Source: Bolinopsis microptera
Taxonomy: Eukaryota; Ctenophora; Tentaculata; Lobata; Bolinopsidae
Assembly (NCBI RefSeq): GCF_026151205.1
Contig: NC_087079.1
Span: forward strand, 6,794,169-6,854,168
DNA: 60,000 nucleotides
Direction of reading: 5' to 3'
Positions 57,261 to 60,000 of the stretch are shown piece after piece. Each line of letters begins with the position of its first letter. Positions within the stretch are counted from its first letter, which is position 1. A program made the translations under genes and the position numbers. A model generated the notes under the pieces. The model saw only the letters and a list, made by a program, of their open reading frames with translations. It ran no database searches and was not told where the DNA came from.

Positions 57261-58140
57261 CCGATTAGTAATATTTACATATTTGTCTGTCTCCGTAAGT
57301 ATCAGTGAACATCAATTAGTCTGCTGGACTACTAACTGTATTGTAAAAGAGTTCAGCTTGTCAAATTATTACTAGCGTATTAGTAATCAGTAACTAAATT
57401 ATGATTACTGACCCTATTAGTTATGTACTTATTGAGATTAGTGTAATTAATGTTCTGTCAACAAAAAGAATCTGTCTTACGAATATTGGATTGTATTTAT
57501 ATCGGACTATATAAATATAATGCTTTAGTAAATAAGTACCCGCTATAATTAGCAAGTACCTCCAATTTTAGAACGTGGTCACTCACCACCACATTCCAAT
57601 ATGATGTCTCTATAATACGGTAAAATATTTGTACTTGCTAGTACCGGCAAAATAACAAAACAAATTTTATTTTTATATCAATAATTCATCACGGTACAGT
57701 GAGTTTGAAAAGCGCAGAAAATAAAATGTTAAATTTATAACGTTAATAATAATAGGTTTAAACTTTAAAGTTATTTGATACTATAATTTATAATAGTATT
57801 GTGTGTATTAGTGCTTTTCATGCAACAAGTAAAACAAATCCTTTATGTCATGTTTCCAGGGTTTGGACTGGAATTTCCCGCTTAAAGAACCTCCATCACG
57901 TTACATTACATAATTTTCTGAAACATATATTACATTTACAATAAATTATGCAATATCATAACATTACAATCAACAAAATAAATTTAATCGCAGAATCTCA
58001 AATGCAAATAATCGTAAACTAATATTATAATGTTCGGCTGGAGTTAAGCGGTTACATTTACAATGTTAATAATAATAAGTTTAAAATTCTCTAAGATAAT
58101 ATTAGTAATAGAAGATAATAGTATTGTGTGTATATTATAG
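57261..58140. other. Intron-like AT-rich sequence
   Basis: A further diverged GTAAGT unit lies at 57294. Otherwise no feature; no G6PD second exon was seen. Confidence 0.4.
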
Positions 58141-58445
58141 TGTTCAGTTGCTACTGTGCATACCAAACCCTGGGTCACGCGTGGAGGGTCACTGGAAACA
58201 TGGGCGTGCGCAGGGGGGAGGCGACGCAGTCTGGGCACGGGTATCTGCCAGACCTCTCATCGGAGAGAGCTAGTTATTTGAGGTCTCCGAACCTTTGCAA
58301 GTATGTGACATTGAGAATGGGCTGTACGAGGTGAACATCTAGGCTTCCCTTCCCCCCGAGATGGCTTCCTTGTCAATATGTCCACAGATTCACAGCCTCC
58401 GTGAAAATAAGCCAGTAACAATGTTGGGGTACTGGCTTGGGTCAA
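58141..58445. other. GC-rich island of unknown nature
   Basis: About 300 bp of conspicuously higher GC in AT-rich surroundings. A plus-strand frame reads TLGHAWRVTGNMGVRRGEAT and YLRSPNLCKYVTLRMGCTR; the 3' part has a hairpin (AGCCAGTAACAATG against GGTACTGGCT). I do not recognise a known RNA or transposon; a dispersed repeat copy is my best guess. Confidence 0.4.
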
Positions 58446-60000
58446 CATTGTAAGTTGTTACTTAGATCCTACCAATATAATTTCTTTAGAAACGTATACA
58501 ATTTTTTAATGTGTATCAAAGTAAAATACTTAGTAAAATATCTAGTTTTAACACATAGTAAAATAGGATGGGGAGCATTTATGTGGCTACGCACGTCAGT
58601 AGTCTTACAAGAGAGTATAGTCAGTCTAATAGGAAAATATTCATACCTGAAAGTCTGAGACGTGACGCAAAATACCAAGATAATTATTAAACTATTTGGT
58701 ACCTTCAACGCTACTATATATGACCAAATATTGGAGGTATTTATGATACCGTCTACCTATTACTTATGAGTCACGTACAATTTATTGCTAGTCCGACTGT
58801 TAGCTTAGAAGTGCTAAGTAATTTAATTTCTTATATTAATTTTATCATTAATTATTATTCATTGAACTTATAAGTGAGTTTAGAAACGGAGTTTAAAAAC
58901 GGAGCGTGGAAAAACTGAAAAAGTAAACTGTGAACTGATTTTCATCAACAGATCACTCGTTTTTAATTAGGGAGTTCAGTGAAGTGGCTAGCTTGCTGCT
59001 GATAAGGTACTCGTGTATTATGATTTGGTAAGTAACAACAGCTGCAGCTGACCATGAAACTAGACTGAAGACTGAAGAATGAGATAATAGACAATCACTG
59101 GTCATTGTTCGAAGATTGGTGGTGAAATTAGATTAAAGCTAGACGGAATAAACATAATTAGAGTCTGTCTTTTCTCAGTCCAAAGCCTCTCAAATTGCGT
59201 CAGATTGCGATGGAATCTGTACTCAGATCACCATCAAATGCGAAATAACCTATGACAAATCACGTTTCTTCCAAAACAAAACTAGCTAATTAATTTAAAG
59301 TTTGGGAGAAAAGAAGAGCCCGGGTATCGAGAGGTTTGACTTTATTTACACATTTTACAGTTGTTAATACTCAAAAAAGGTTCAGGAAAATTGGATAATT
59401 TCCCCTAAATTAGGGTAATTATTTAACCCTAATAACACCGCCCTCGCGGGCGTGTACTGTTAAAATGTGAGCCACATTTTCACTTGGTGTAAATTTTAGA
59501 TTTCATCATATGTCTTTGAAGTTTGAGGTGCAAATATATCTATCTTCACCTCCCGACCACATACCAGACAGGATGAATATTCCAGAAAGATGATTTAACA
59601 CTACCGTGCGTGTTCCTACCTCAGCGTTTTTTAAAGCCGTACGTGGTGAAATGAGCATTCCTCTGGTCGTTTTGAAGCCTCAAAAAGTGGTATGTTAAAT
59701 ATAACTCATTTTGCCGTTGCACTTTCAGTGTTGACAATTCTTTGAACTTTAGTTTCTCATTTCCCTCGCCCTTTCGCTTCGTCGGTGGCTTTTCGTATAA
59801 TCTTGAATAACAAGTCGTTTTGGTTGCTAATCTTATACCATAACTATCATATAAATGTGTTTATCGGCGCCAGCAGTCTTTCCAAATTTGAATGACAATT
59901 CATAAATCGGTTATTATTTGTAATTTGTGAACCTCTTGTTAAGCAGCTTGACCTACCTATTGCCGCAGCTTTTTTACTCTAGAAAGACTAAGACCGCACA
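58446..60000. other. No gene recognised to the window end
   Basis: AT-rich, presumably intron of the G6PD-like gene. A short CpG-containing patch near 59440-59455 (CCGCCCTCGCGGGCG, imperfect palindrome) is the only notable item. Confidence 0.35.

Noticed and set aside
57845-57905. Second exon of the G6PD-like gene after TTTCCAG
   Set aside because: Translation does not give GDLAKKK or any G6PD-like sequence and soon reaches stops.

Overview
The window is nuclear DNA of an invertebrate animal. Evidence: genes broken by GT-AG introns, animal gene families (BCKDHA, FAM72, protrudin/ZFYVE27, a protein-phosphatase-1 inhibitor-2 exon, a probable G6PD first exon), an intron-bearing tRNA-Tyr, and remnants of CR1-like and other LINEs, a Penelope-like element and hAT-type MITEs. 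The DNA is AT-rich with very many minisatellites. A cnidarian or similar invertebrate fits, but I cannot fix the phylum from sequence alone. Most of the window is intron, intergenic DNA or repeats; only about 4 kb is convincing coding sequence.

Layout. 0.5-0.65 kb: one minus-strand exon of a PPP1R2-like gene. 1.6-2.6 kb: a 14-bp minisatellite carrying TTAGGG. 4.2-21.5 kb: a complete BCKDHA gene (mitochondrial branched-chain 2-oxoacid dehydrogenase E1 alpha, minus strand, 8 coding exons, 426 aa). Its 12.1-kb last intron holds a tRNA-Tyr gene on the opposite strand, a small nested C2HC zinc-finger gene on the same strand, a LINE remnant and a perfect 92-bp palindrome. 21.9-33 kb: LINE fragments, a 115-bp minisatellite and a well-preserved hAT MITE with an 8-bp target duplication. 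33.4-35.5 kb: three exons of an unrecognised minus-strand gene. 36.1-38.2 kb: a 61-bp minisatellite. 39.0-39.9 kb: a protrudin-like gene, minus. 42.9-44.1 kb: a complete FAM72 gene, minus, 4 exons, 158 aa. 44.4-44.7 kb: a 143-bp-arm inverted repeat. 46.5-47.2 kb: the last exon of a coiled-coil protein, minus. 48.1-49.6 kb: a 5'-truncated Penelope-like element. 51.5-53.5 kb: LINE and hAT fragments, some nested. 56.7 kb: the first coding exon of a probable G6PD, plus strand, running off the right edge.

The genes do not form an operon or pathway; they are unrelated housekeeping genes. The most unusual property is structural. At four splice junctions in three genes, a tandem repeat lies on or within tens of bases of the junction, and in each case its unit or flank copies exon or splice-site sequence: the G6PD exon 1 donor, the acceptor at 34.16 kb, and the BCKDHA exon 4 and exon 7 donors. 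The result is arrays of duplicate candidate splice sites. I report this as the main candidate for something not previously described.
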